Shown in pieces: positions 54,140 through 62,281 of a stretch of 64,000 bases of DNA. The first letter of the stretch is position 1; each line of letters begins with the position of its first letter. A program made the translations under genes and the position numbers. The DNA lies in contig CALTUD010000004.1 in NCBI GenBank assembly GCA_943912335.1, forward strand, positions 62,001 through 126,000, written 5' to 3'. The DNA is from an uncultured Acetobacteraceae bacterium. Lineage in GTDB: Bacteria; Pseudomonadota; Alphaproteobacteria; Acetobacterales; Acetobacteraceae. Under the pieces are notes generated by a model. It ran no database searches. It was not told where the DNA came from and saw nothing but the letters and a program-made list of their open reading frames with translations.

Positions 54140-57100
54140 TTATTCTGGTTCACTGTCTGGCGCGACGTGAAAATATCCAGCCTCGCGTAATCTAGTCAAG
54201 ACTGTAGATACTGCTTTAGCTCCAGGATCCGTTTTGTTCAGGTCCCGCTTTGCTTTGATATAAGCCACAATCTTCATCAGAATAAGTCTTTCGCTATTCG
54301 TGTTTACCTCTTGTCTATACTGCCTCATGCTAGTGTCTAGCATAAACCTCAGAAATAAAGAGCGCTTCTCAGTCTTGCTCAAAATCGCATGGGCAACATC
54401 GCCCCAGTTTTTGGGCTTAGATCTCAAAATCATGGCAAAATTGATGTACTGCTCAAAGCCTGACAATAATAGGTTCTGAGACATATATACAAAGACTTCG
54501 GCCAGTTTCTTTGATCCCAGGACTTCAGTTGATTGATTTACTATTGAGGTAGGTATTACCGAAGCAACAAGTCCTGCTCGGTGCTGGGCATCAAATTCTA
54601 TATCTGGATCATACCTAATGCGATTTACGAAATTCATTTCGTTCCACGTAAATCTTTTCTGCTCGGCAATCAGAGGAGAAAATATAAAACCTATTCTCAC
54701 GACAATCTTGGAAGCTTCTACGATTGCTTGGATAGCATTGACCTTCAGGCTACCTTCGACGTCGACAGCGTTGTTAATTGCGGTCATTAGTACTGATCTA
54801 CTAAGTGTGACACTCTTTTCCCGTTCCTTGAAGTCCATTATAATAGTTGACTGTAATTCTGTCTTGCGTTCGGCTTCAATTGACCTCTTTAATTTGTCAA
54901 TCTCGGGTATTGCATCAGGACCTTGTTCGAGACTCTCAGTAATATCTTTCCAAATGGCTGCCTCGACCTCTTCAGAGTAAGTCCATTCTAACCTATCATA
55001 CGGGTTTAAATCCCTAATATTATACTGATTATAAAATTCATCGATGGCGTCATTCAAACCTTTTGTCAGATTCTTCACAAGCTCTGTATTGTCTGCCGAC
55101 AGACCACTAATAACCTCGATAAGCCCTTCAACTTGCATGTGATCGTTATTTGCAAGGAATTCTTTCAAATCCTTCGGTCGATTTGCTACATATCTGCCTA
55201 GGAGATAGCTATAGAATAGCCTATAGCGAAATATATACACTGCATTGGACTTTTGAAGAACGCGACTGGCTGCTAAATCATTTAAGAGCGCAGACCAATC
55301 AAAGTTTATCAGAGTTCTAGACATGTATTTTGAGCAGAAAACTGCCCATTCAGTTTCGGTGAAGCTGACCATATCTTTTTTGTACAATGAATTTACAAAT
55401 GAACTCAAAACATCAAGTTTGTTGTCTACGTTAAAGGAATCTCTGTAAGCATCGCCCGGCCTCCGTAACAGCTCTCTGATATATTTATCTATTATCTGAA
55501 GCCTACTAAGCGGAGCAAAGTCGCCTTCTCTATGAAGAATTGACAAGTACATTATTACATTTGTTGGAGTTAAAGGAATGCAAAGTTGCAGTAGGTCATT
55601 ATATACCTTTTCTACAACCCCCGATATATAGTCTTGATCGGCTGAGCCTGACATCTGGCGAGCTAATGTTCTAATGCCAGATCTATTTATGTTGCTGAGA
55701 CGAAGAGAAATATAATCTGCCTCATATGCATCGTCGTCATCTTGCACAGAAAAACTTTCAGTTTTAGTAAGTAATATAATTCTCTTAAACCGCTTTATCC
55801 CACGAATCTCTTTGAGAAGCCTCTCGTGATTAACACCGTCAAAGCCATCTAGTATGATGACTTCTTCTTTTATAGAGTCTGTAGAATTATAGCCAAGTTC
55901 CGATAGCAAGCGCTTTTGATAATTTGGAAGACTGTTTGCCTCCCTAAATATAGTTAAATGGCCAGATGTAGATAGTTGATTGGCTAAACGGCGACCTAAT
56001 GTTGTCAATCCATATTCGTGTGGAGCATGAATGACAAAGGACTTGTCGGAGACGACGATATCGTCGACGTTTAATGCATCAGGTTCTGATTCAAAGTCAG
56101 TTTCCAGCAGGGCATTTGATGCAATTAGTCGAGGTTCGACGTAAAGAAGCTTATTCGCATAACCAACAAAAAGGTTTTGCGCCCACGGCTGTGGCTCAGA
56201 GTATATATCAACACTCTCTTTTTCTATATCTTTGACAATACTCTCTACTGCACTATTCTCACCGTTAGATTTACGTGCTGGCATTTTTCGCAGCAGGTCT
56301 ATCAGTTCGGAATGATCTTGGAGGTTGCCGCTTTCATCCTTTTTGATACAGTAGAAGATTGGTCGGACTTTGTACTTACGCGAGAAACTGCGTCGCATTG
56401 TCAGTGATACCGGTTCCTCATCAGATCGGCCAATGAATGCAAAATGTCGATCATCGGAAGCTAGGTCACGTAAAGTCTCTTCCAGCCCTCTAGTAAGGAA
56501 AGGATCCTTGAAGCCGAAGCCAACTACAATAAGTCTTTGTGTACGAAAGAGGCCCTGTAGGAAGTTTACATTCTCTCTTACACCATAAAATCTGTTATAA
56601 TCCTTTCCGGTAAATATCATCTCCTCCGGAGCTGATGGAACCCCATGCCAATGCAGTATTGGTGGCGCCGAAACACTCAGGCTTTGCCCCTGAGTCCATC
56701 TGGATAGCTCGAACCTCTCAGAACTACGGTGGGACTGGGGTAAGCTACTGAAGTAACGTACGTAAGCATTTGATAGGCCAGGATCATAGTTGAGAGTTAT
56801 AAAACCTTGAAATGGAATTGCCATCAGTGATTCGTGCGCAACTGTACAGAGATCTGGCTTATTGAAGTAACTCGACAAAAGTGTACGAAACTTGTCAGTA
56901 AGTAGTGCCTCTTCCAGGCTGTCAGCAACATCCAACGGATCGTCTGCCATTTGTTGGAGTAGTGATGCAGCATCGTTCGAGTCTATGGCTCCGCTATCTT
57001 TTGCATGACTTATAATGTTGTGAAGAATACCACCCCAAGTTGGTATCTGGGGAGCACTAGTGCCAGCGCCGGTAAATGCTAGAGCGTTATTAGACTGAAT

Positions 57101-57238
57101 TGCCGCACATGCATCTTGAAAGGCCGAACAATTGCCGGGGTATATATCCTCGCGCAACAGGCGCTTCAGGGCTTCATCCATGACGCTATCCCATACAGAA
57201 GTAGCTAAATAGGTTTGCTGAATGAGCAAGGGCGGCAA
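54140..57238 (-). CDS. SIR2-domain STAND-like protein, probable anti-phage defence
   Basis: The 1032-residue protein has three parts. An N-terminal SIR2 NADase-like domain (about 45-320) shows GAGTS at 57-61, N150 in FITLNYDPG, H198 in LHWHG and VVGFGFKDP at 238-246; the asparagine and histidine match catalytic positions of SIR2 NADases. A middle module (about 355-500) begins with LLYVEPRL, has a degenerate P-loop (HAPHEYGLTTLGRRL, without GK) and a Walker-B-like VIILDGFDG. The C-terminal 500 residues are helical, without a known motif, and may sense the phage. The architecture resembles SIR2-STAND (Avs5/DSR-like) abortive-infection proteins. The start is a TTG at 57238 preceded by GGGAGG; the ATG at 57181 is the alternative. 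TATGAT at 57277-57282 could be a -10 box. The base composition is far more AT-rich than all neighbours, showing horizontal transfer. Confidence 0.82.
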   Translation of the reverse strand: MPPLLIQQTYLATSVWDSVMDEALKRLLREDIYPGNCSAFQDACAAIQSNNALAFTGAGTSAPQIPTWGGILHNIISHAKDSGAIDSNDAASLLQQMADDPLDVADSLEEALLTDKFRTLLSSYFNKPDLCTVAHESLMAIPFQGFITLNYDPGLSNAYVRYFSSLPQSHRSSERFELSRWTQGQSLSVSAPPILHWHGVPSAPEEMIFTGKDYNRFYGVRENVNFLQGLFRTQRLIVVGFGFKDPFLTRGLEETLRDLASDDRHFAFIGRSDEEPVSLTMRRSFSRKYKVRPIFYCIKKDESGNLQDHSELIDLLRKMPARKSNGENSAVESIVKDIEKESVDIYSEPQPWAQNLFVGYANKLLYVEPRLIASNALLETDFESEPDALNVDDIVVSDKSFVIHAPHEYGLTTLGRRLANQLSTSGHLTIFREANSLPNYQKRLLSELGYNSTDSIKEEVIILDGFDGVNHERLLKEIRGIKRFKRIILLTKTESFSVQDDDDAYEADYISLRLSNINRSGIRTLARQMSGSADQDYISGVVEKVYNDLLQLCIPLTPTNVIMYLSILHREGDFAPLSRLQIIDKYIRELLRRPGDAYRDSFNVDNKLDVLSSFVNSLYKKDMVSFTETEWAVFCSKYMSRTLINFDWSALLNDLAASRVLQKSNAVYIFRYRLFYSYLLGRYVANRPKDLKEFLANNDHMQVEGLIEVISGLSADNTELVKNLTKGLNDAIDEFYNQYNIRDLNPYDRLEWTYSEEVEAAIWKDITESLEQGPDAIPEIDKLKRSIEAERKTELQSTIIMDFKEREKSVTLSRSVLMTAINNAVDVEGSLKVNAIQAIVEASKIVVRIGFIFSPLIAEQKRFTWNEMNFVNRIRYDPDIEFDAQHRAGLVASVIPTSIVNQSTEVLGSKKLAEVFVYMSQNLLLSGFEQYINFAMILRSKPKNWGDVAHAILSKTEKRSLFLRFMLDTSMRQYRQEVNTNSERLILMKIVAYIKAKRDLNKTDPGAKAVSTVLTRLREAGYFHVAPDSEPE

Positions 57239-57361
57239 CTCTCGCCTCCCGGCTCCACGTGATTTGTGACAATAGCATCATAACGATTCGCCATCTACGT
57301 GGCACGCGGGAAGCGAGCGATCGCCCTGCGTCAAAGCATATACAAAAGCGTCCCCCAACCC

Positions 57362-58573
57362 CTACCCCCGCCCCTCATGCGTCGGCGCCCCCACGTTCGC
57401 GATCATCTCCCCGAACGGCCCGCCATGGTGCGCCGGCCCATAGCTGTTCCCCGTGGTCGCCCGCAGAGGCAGCTTGGGGAACACCAGCTCGGCGAAGCGG
57501 TAGCATTCCTCCAGATGCGGGTAGCCGCTCAGGATGAAGCGGTCGATGCCCAGCGCCATGTATTCCTTCATGCGCGCAGCGACCTCGTCCGGGTTGCCCA
57601 CGAGAGCGGTTCCGGCGCCGCCACGCACGAGACCGACCCCGGCCCAGAGATTGGGCGACACCACCAGATTGTCGCGGCCGCCTTTGTGCAGTTCGGCCAT
57701 CCGTTGCTGGCCCACGCTGTCGAATTTCGCGAACGCGGCCTGGGCCTTGGCGATGTCGGCCTCGTCCAGATGCCGGATCAGCGAGTCCGCCGCCGCCCAG
57801 GCTTCTTCCGAGGTTTCGCGCACGATCACATGCAGGCGGATGCCGAAGCTGAGCGTGCGCCCGCGCGCGGCGGCCAGTGCCCGCACGGCGTCGATCTTCT
57901 CTTTCACCGCCGCGGGCGGCTCGCCCCAGGTCAGGTAGACATCCACATGCTCGGCCGCGACTTCCTGGCCGACGCCGGACGAGCCGCCGAAATACAAAGG
58001 CGGGTAGGGGCGCTGCGCCGGCGGAAACAGCAGCTTGCCGCCCTTCGAGCGTAGGTGCCGCCCCTCGAAATCCACGGTGTCGCCGCGCATCAGCCGGCGC
58101 CACACCTCCAGATATTCGGCGGTGGCCTCGTAGCGCGACGCGTGGTCGAGGAACACGCCGTCTCCGGCCAACTCGGTCGGGTCGCCGCCCGTCACCACGT
58201 TCACCAGCAGGCGCCCGTTGCTCAGCCGGTCGAACGTCGCCGCCATGCGCGCGGTCATGGACGGCTCGCTCAGTCCGGGACGCACCGCGACCAGGAAGCG
58301 CACGCGCTGCGTCAGCGGGATCATCGACGACGCTACGACCCAACTGTCCTCGCAGCTTTTCCCGGTCGGCAACAGCATGCCGAAATAGCCGAGTTCATCG
58401 GCGGCGCGGGCGATCTGGCTCAGATAGTTCAGCGTCACATGGCGCGCGCCGATCTGCGAGCCGAGATAACGCCCGTCGCCATGGGTGGGCAGGAACCAGA
58501 GCACGTCGCATTCCGTGGCGCCGCCGGAGGAGGCGAGGGGCCTGTGATCCACGGGAAGGATGGTGTCGGGCAT
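57362..58573 (-). CDS. ssuD: FMNH2-dependent alkanesulfonate monooxygenase
   Basis: The 403-residue protein from the ATG at 58573 belongs to the bacterial luciferase superfamily, SsuD group: CDVLWFLPTHGDGRYLG near residue 18, RFLVAVRPGLSEPSMTARMAATFDRLSNGRLLVNVVTGGDP near residue 95, YFGGSSGVGQEVAAEHVDVYLTWGEPP near residue 200, and RFILSGYPHLEECYRFAELVFP near the end. It releases sulfite from alkanesulfonates using reduced FMN. The FMN reductase SsuE is not in the window. It is divergent from ssuA; its 3' end faces the SIR2 gene. Confidence 0.93.
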   Translation of the reverse strand: MPDTILPVDHRPLASSGGATECDVLWFLPTHGDGRYLGSQIGARHVTLNYLSQIARAADELGYFGMLLPTGKSCEDSWVVASSMIPLTQRVRFLVAVRPGLSEPSMTARMAATFDRLSNGRLLVNVVTGGDPTELAGDGVFLDHASRYEATAEYLEVWRRLMRGDTVDFEGRHLRSKGGKLLFPPAQRPYPPLYFGGSSGVGQEVAAEHVDVYLTWGEPPAAVKEKIDAVRALAAARGRTLSFGIRLHVIVRETSEEAWAAADSLIRHLDEADIAKAQAAFAKFDSVGQQRMAELHKGGRDNLVVSPNLWAGVGLVRGGAGTALVGNPDEVAARMKEYMALGIDRFILSGYPHLEECYRFAELVFPKLPLRATTGNSYGPAHHGGPFGEMIANVGAPTHEGRG

Positions 58574-58603
58574 GAGCACGCTCCTGCGGCGGCAGACCGT
58601 AAA

Positions 58604-58615
58604 GAACGATCGTTC
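58604..58615. promoter_or_regulatory. 12-bp palindrome in the ssuD/ssuA divergent promoter region
   Basis: A perfect palindrome, GAACGATCGTTC, lies 31 bases upstream of ssuD and 76 bases upstream of ssuA in the 117-base shared region. It may be an operator for a sulfur-starvation regulator. The 9-mer GATCGTTCG here also occurs in the glp operator regions. Confidence 0.45.
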
Positions 58616-58690
58616 GTAGTGATTGACGCCGAGGAGACTGGACCGCAATCGTGGATAATGCAAAGCACGTGGTCTCGATGGAGTCCGCCC

Positions 58691-59629
58691 ATGCTTTCAC
58701 GACGCAACCTTCTCGGCGCCGTTCCGGTTCTTCTGACCGCGGGCGCCGCGCTCGCCGCCGGTGCGCCGCGCACCATCCGGATCGGCTATCAGCGCTACGG
58801 CACGTTGATCCTGCTGAAGCACACCGGATTGCTGGAGAAGGCGCTAGCCGGCACCAACGTGTCCGTTGCCTGGAGCGAGTTCGCCGCCGGCCCACAGCTT
58901 CTTCAGGCGCTCAGTGCCGGCGCGGTGGATTTCGGTATCACCGGCGATGCGCCGCCGATCTTCGCCCAGGCCACCAGCAACCAGATCGTCTATGTCGGGC
59001 ATGAGCCGGTCGCGCCGTTCGGCGAGGCGATCATCGTGCCGGAATCGAGTCCGATCCGCGATGTGGCCGGCCTCAAGGGCAAGCAGGTGGCGCTCAACCG
59101 CGCGTCGAACGTGCATTGGCTGCTGCTCGCCGCGCTGACCAAGGCCGGGCTGACCATGGCCGACATTCAGCCGGTGTTCCTGGTGCCCGGCGCCGCGCGT
59201 CCGGCCTTCGACAGCGGCCGCATCGATGCCTGGGCGATCTGGGACCCGTATCTCTCCGCCGTTCAGGCGGCCAAACCCACACGCGTGCTCACCTGGGCCG
59301 ATGGCGTGGTCGGCAACCGGCAGTTCTTCCTGGCCGAGCGCGGTTTCGCCGCGAAGAACCCGGATCTGATCCCGATCCTGCTGCAGCAGATCGCCGCGGC
59401 GGATGCATGGAGCGAGGCACATAAGGCCGAGGCAAGCCAGTATCTCGCCACCGATACCGGCCTGCCTCTGCCCGTGGTGCGCAAGGCGCTGGACCGGCTC
59501 ACGTACGGCGTCCAGCCGATGACGCCGGACGTGGTGGCCGAGCAACAGCGCATCGCGGACGCGTTCCTGGCGCAGCATCTTCTGCCCGGAAAGATCGTGG
59601 TGGCGGATGCCGTGTGGAAAGCGCCTTGA
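58691..59629 (+). CDS. ssuA: Aliphatic sulfonate ABC transporter substrate-binding protein
   Basis: The 312-residue protein has a signal peptide with a twin arginine (SRRNLLGAVPVLLTAGAALAAG). The SsuA fold follows: IRIGYQRYGTLILLKHTGLLEKAL near residue 30, LLQALSAGAVDFGITGDAPPIFAQA near residue 75 and the GRIDAWAIWDPYLSAVQ segment near residue 180. It should bind alkanesulfonates in the periplasm and deliver them to SsuBC, encoded about 6 kb away beyond the inserted SIR2 gene. The upstream in-frame extension lies inside ssuD on the other strand and is not used. Confidence 0.92.
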   Translation: MLSRRNLLGAVPVLLTAGAALAAGAPRTIRIGYQRYGTLILLKHTGLLEKALAGTNVSVAWSEFAAGPQLLQALSAGAVDFGITGDAPPIFAQATSNQIVYVGHEPVAPFGEAIIVPESSPIRDVAGLKGKQVALNRASNVHWLLLAALTKAGLTMADIQPVFLVPGAARPAFDSGRIDAWAIWDPYLSAVQAAKPTRVLTWADGVVGNRQFFLAERGFAAKNPDLIPILLQQIAAADAWSEAHKAEASQYLATDTGLPLPVVRKALDRLTYGVQPMTPDVVAEQQRIADAFLAQHLLPGKIVVADAVWKAP

Positions 59630-59648
59630 TGAACTGAAGCGGGAGGGT

Positions 59649-59672
59649 CTTCTTTTTCTGAAGAAAAAGAAG
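59649..59672 (+). terminator. AT-rich hairpin after ssuA
   Basis: Perfect ten-pair stem CTTCTTTTTC at 59649-59658 and GAAAAAGAAG at 59663-59672 with loop TGAA, 20 bases after the ssuA stop. It is the first of three inverted repeats in this gap. Confidence 0.6.
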
Positions 59673-59687
59673 CAAAAAGGCTTCTAT

Positions 59688-59729
59688 CCGTTTGGTTGAT
59701 TGCTGATCGATTGACTCATTACCAAACGG
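59688..59729. repeat. Long-spaced inverted repeat
   Basis: Arms CCGTTTGGT at 59688-59696 and ACCAAACGG at 59721-59729 with a 24-base spacer, in the middle of the ssuA-reductase gap. With its flanking hairpins it looks like part of a dispersed intergenic repeat unit. Confidence 0.55.
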
Positions 59730-59743
59730 ACAAAAGTTCTTTG

Positions 59744-59765
59744 GTTCTTTCTTTCAAGAAAGAAC
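59744..59765 (-). terminator. AT-rich hairpin after the NAD-dependent reductase gene
   Basis: Perfect ten-pair stem GTTCTTTCTT at 59744-59753 and AAGAAAGAAC at 59756-59765 with a two-base centre, 28 bases past the stop of the convergent reductase gene. It probably ends transcription from that side. Confidence 0.55.
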
Positions 59766-59793
59766 AACTCTTACTTTTTCTCCGAACCACTCC

Positions 59794-60672
59794 TCAGCCC
59801 ACGCCGAAATACCCCGGCTCTGCCAGATCGGTCAGCAGATCCGGCCCGGTCGGCACCCAGCCCAGGCGCGACGCGGTGTCCGCGCCGGTTGCCGCCATGT
59901 TGGTGCCGGCAAACGCCGCCATCCAGCCAAAATGCTCCGGTGCGCATGCGTCCACCGGAACGCCCAGCGCCCGTCCGATCGCCTCCGCGATGCGGCGAAA
60001 CGGCACGCCCTCCTCGGCAATCGCGTGATAGACAGGCTGCCGCACCCCGTCTTCCAGCGCCAAACGGAACAGGCGTGCCGCATCGGTGCGGTGCGTCGCC
60101 GCCCAGCGTATGTCCGTGTTCTCGACGAACGCCGAGACGCCGGTCTGCCGCGCCAGCGCCGCCAGCATCGGCACGAAGCCGTGGTCGCCGAGACCGTGCG
60201 TCGTTGGGGGCAGCCGTACCGTTCCGGCCGCCAGGCCCTTCGCCACCAGGGCCCGCGCCGCCTGCTCCGAACGCCGCGGAAAGCCGTGATCGTCCGGATG
60301 GCGATCAGCCTCCGTCGCCGGACGGTCCCGTGTCAGCATGGCGACGCCGGAGGTCACCAAAAACGGCTTCCCGGGCGAAAGCGCTTCGCCGATCGCCTCG
60401 ATGGCGCGCCGATCCTGCGCGCAATTCTCGGCGAAACGGCTGAAATCATGGTTGAAGCCGAGATGCGCCACGGCGTCGGCACCGGCTGTGGCGTCGCGCA
60501 GCAACGGCAGGTCGTCGAGCGTGCCGTGCAGCACCTCCGCGCCGGTCGAGGCAAGAGCGGCGCCCTTTTCCGCTGAGCGCGACAGGCCCAGCACCTTATG
60601 GCCGTGCGACAGAAGCTCCTGGACCAGAGCGGAACCGACGAAACCCGTGGCTCCGGTGATGAAAACGCGCAT
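59794..60672 (-). CDS. NAD(P)-dependent epimerase/atypical SDR
   Basis: The 292-residue protein has an extended/atypical SDR fold with the cofactor motif ITGATGFVGSAL at residues 5-16 and GADAVAHLGFNHDFSRFAEN near residue 70. The classical YxxxK is absent; the position has RRSEQAARAL, as in the SDR5/atypical group. The C-terminal half contains THGLGDHGFVPML and GWMAAFAGTNMAATG. The substrate is unknown. It is divergent from an XRE regulator gene 103 bases away, which probably controls it. Confidence 0.85.
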   Translation of the reverse strand: MRVFITGATGFVGSALVQELLSHGHKVLGLSRSAEKGAALASTGAEVLHGTLDDLPLLRDATAGADAVAHLGFNHDFSRFAENCAQDRRAIEAIGEALSPGKPFLVTSGVAMLTRDRPATEADRHPDDHGFPRRSEQAARALVAKGLAAGTVRLPPTTHGLGDHGFVPMLAALARQTGVSAFVENTDIRWAATHRTDAARLFRLALEDGVRQPVYHAIAEEGVPFRRIAEAIGRALGVPVDACAPEHFGWMAAFAGTNMAATGADTASRLGWVPTGPDLLTDLAEPGYFGVG

Positions 60673-60775
60673 GGGTTCGATCCGTGCTTGTTGATGCGCG
60701 GACCGTCGATCTTCCCGTCGCCTGGGAAAAGTCTGGACCTTATACTGGTATGACCCCTGCCAGGATCGGACCCGA

Positions 60776-61630
60776 ATGCCCGACGGATCAATCGGCACCA
60801 CGCGCGATAACGGCCTCGGCAGCTTCCTGCGCGACCGCCGCACCCGGCTCGATCCGGCTGCTTTGGGCATCGCGACGGGCGGTCGCCGCCGGACGCTTGG
60901 CCTGCGTCGCGAGGAGGTGGCGCAGCGCGCCTGCATCAGCGTCACCTGGTATACGCTCCTGGAACAGGGGCGCGGCGGGCCGCCGTCGTCCGAGGTGCTG
61001 GGGCGGGTGGCGCGGGCCCTCGCGCTGAGCGACGCCGAGCGCGAACACCTGTTTCTGATCGGCCTCGGCCATCCACCCGAGATACGTTACCGTCCGTCCG
61101 ATGGCATGACGCCGCGCCTCCAGGCGGTGCTGGACGCGTTCCCGCGCAGCCCGGCGCTACTCCGCACCGCGTGCTGGGACGTGATCGGCTGGAACCGGGC
61201 GTCTTCCGTGATCCTCACAGACTACGCGACCCTCAGGCCGGAAGAGCGCAACGTTCTGCGGCGCCTGTTCCTGCAACCGACGGTCCAGGCGCGGCAGCAC
61301 GATTGGGACGCTTTGTCTCGTTTCCTGGTCGGCAGTTTCCGTGCCGATATCGTCCGCGCCGGTGCCGAAGCGGCGGCGGCGCCTCTGGTGGAGGAGCTGT
61401 GCCGAAAAAGTCCGGTCTTCGCGCGTTTATGGCAGGACCGGACGGTTCTGGCACAAGGCGAAGGCACCAAGCGTCTGCGCCATCCCGCGATCGGCGAGAT
61501 CGCGCTGGATTACTGCTCCTTTGCCGTGGACGGCCGGCCCGACCTGTCCATGCTGGTCTACAATCCTGCTTCGGCGGACGACGCGTCGCGGATCAACCAA
61601 CTTCTGGCTGATTCCTCAGTCCTCGGCTGA
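60776..61630 (+). CDS. XRE regulator with MmyB-like ligand-binding domain
   Basis: The 284-residue protein has an N-terminal helix-turn-helix (about 12-90) with LGSFLRDRRTRLDP and RTLGLRREEVAQRACISVTWYTLLEQGRGGPPS. The C-terminal MmyB-type domain (about 110-275) includes WDVIGWNRASSVILTDYATL and DYCSFAVDGRPDLSMLVY, a PAS-like fold that binds fatty-acid-like ligands in a studied member. Such proteins are commonly divergent from a dehydrogenase gene, as here. Its 3' end overlaps the convergent pseudouridine synthase gene by 15 bases. Confidence 0.9.
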   Translation: MPDGSIGTTRDNGLGSFLRDRRTRLDPAALGIATGGRRRTLGLRREEVAQRACISVTWYTLLEQGRGGPPSSEVLGRVARALALSDAEREHLFLIGLGHPPEIRYRPSDGMTPRLQAVLDAFPRSPALLRTACWDVIGWNRASSVILTDYATLRPEERNVLRRLFLQPTVQARQHDWDALSRFLVGSFRADIVRAGAEAAAAPLVEELCRKSPVFARLWQDRTVLAQGEGTKRLRHPAIGEIALDYCSFAVDGRPDLSMLVYNPASADDASRINQLLADSSVLG

Positions 61631-62281
61631 AGCCCTCCAGCCGCAACGACCCAAGGCGTCCCGCATGTGCGGTGGCGGCGGCGCGGTCGCGGCGACGGGT
61701 GGATCGAGCGGCAGGGCGATCGACCGCGCCAGCAGATGCAGGCCGCTGCCGGTTTTTCCATAGATCGGGTCGCCCAGGATCGGCAGGCCGAGCTGCGCGC
61801 AATGCACACGCGCCTGATGGGTGCGCCCAGAAAGAAGCTCCAGCTCCAGCCAGCAAAGCCCAGGCGCCGTGCCCATCACCTGCCACCGTGTGCGCGCCGG
61901 CTGTCCCTTCGGGTCCACACGCATGCGCCAGCCGCTCTTGTCGCTGTGCTTGAGCAGAGGCGCGTCGATCTCGCCGGAAGATGCTTCCGGCACGCCGGAC
62001 ACCACCGCCCAGTAGCGTTTCCCGGCGCGGCCATCGGCGAAACAGCTCTGCGCCTCGATCAGCGCCGTCTTGCGCAGCGCCACCAGCAGGCAGCCGGCCG
62101 TGTCGGTGTCGAGCCGATGAGCCAGCCACGGGCCGTCCTTCCTGCGCGACAGCAGCGGAAACCAATCCTCGACCGACGCCCCGCCGCGCGGGCCGGGATG
62201 TACCGGCAGACCGGCCGGCTTGTTCAGCACGACGAAGCGCCTGTCCTCGAACAGGCGCGCGGGGAGGGGCGGCAGGCTCAG
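61616..62281 (-). CDS. RluA-family RNA pseudouridine synthase
   Basis: The protein of about 221 residues has the RluA catalytic core: FVVLNKPAGLPVHPG near residue 15, the catalytic aspartate in AHRLDTDTAGCLLVA near residue 55, LLSGRTHQARVHCAQLGLPILGDPIYG near residue 155, and a C-terminal SIALPLDPP-like strand. There is no S4 domain. It isomerises uridines in rRNA or tRNA. No ATG, GTG or TTG lies in frame between the MFS gene stop region and the conserved start; CTG codons at 62281 and 62275 are the candidates, coupled to the MFS stop at 62278. Confidence 0.85.
   Translation of the reverse strand: MSLPPLPARLFEDRRFVVLNKPAGLPVHPGPRGGASVEDWFPLLSRRKDGPWLAHRLDTDTAGCLLVALRKTALIEAQSCFADGRAGKRYWAVVSGVPEASSGEIDAPLLKHSDKSGWRMRVDPKGQPARTRWQVMGTAPGLCWLELELLSGRTHQARVHCAQLGLPILGDPIYGKTGSGLHLLARSIALPLDPPVAATAPPPPHMRDALGRCGWRASAED

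Noticed and set aside
54111..57263. ACGTGAT at 54111-54117 and again at 57257-57263, flanking the SIR2 gene like a target-site duplication
   Set aside because: A seven-base match is quite likely by chance between two flanks of about 100 bases, and there are no terminal inverted repeats or transposase. It could be looked at again with an empty-site genome.
60735..60755. A near-palindromic stretch (ACCTTATACTGGTATGACC) between the reductase and XRE genes
   Set aside because: The arms beyond ATAC-GTAT do not pair well, so an operator call is not supported by sequence alone.
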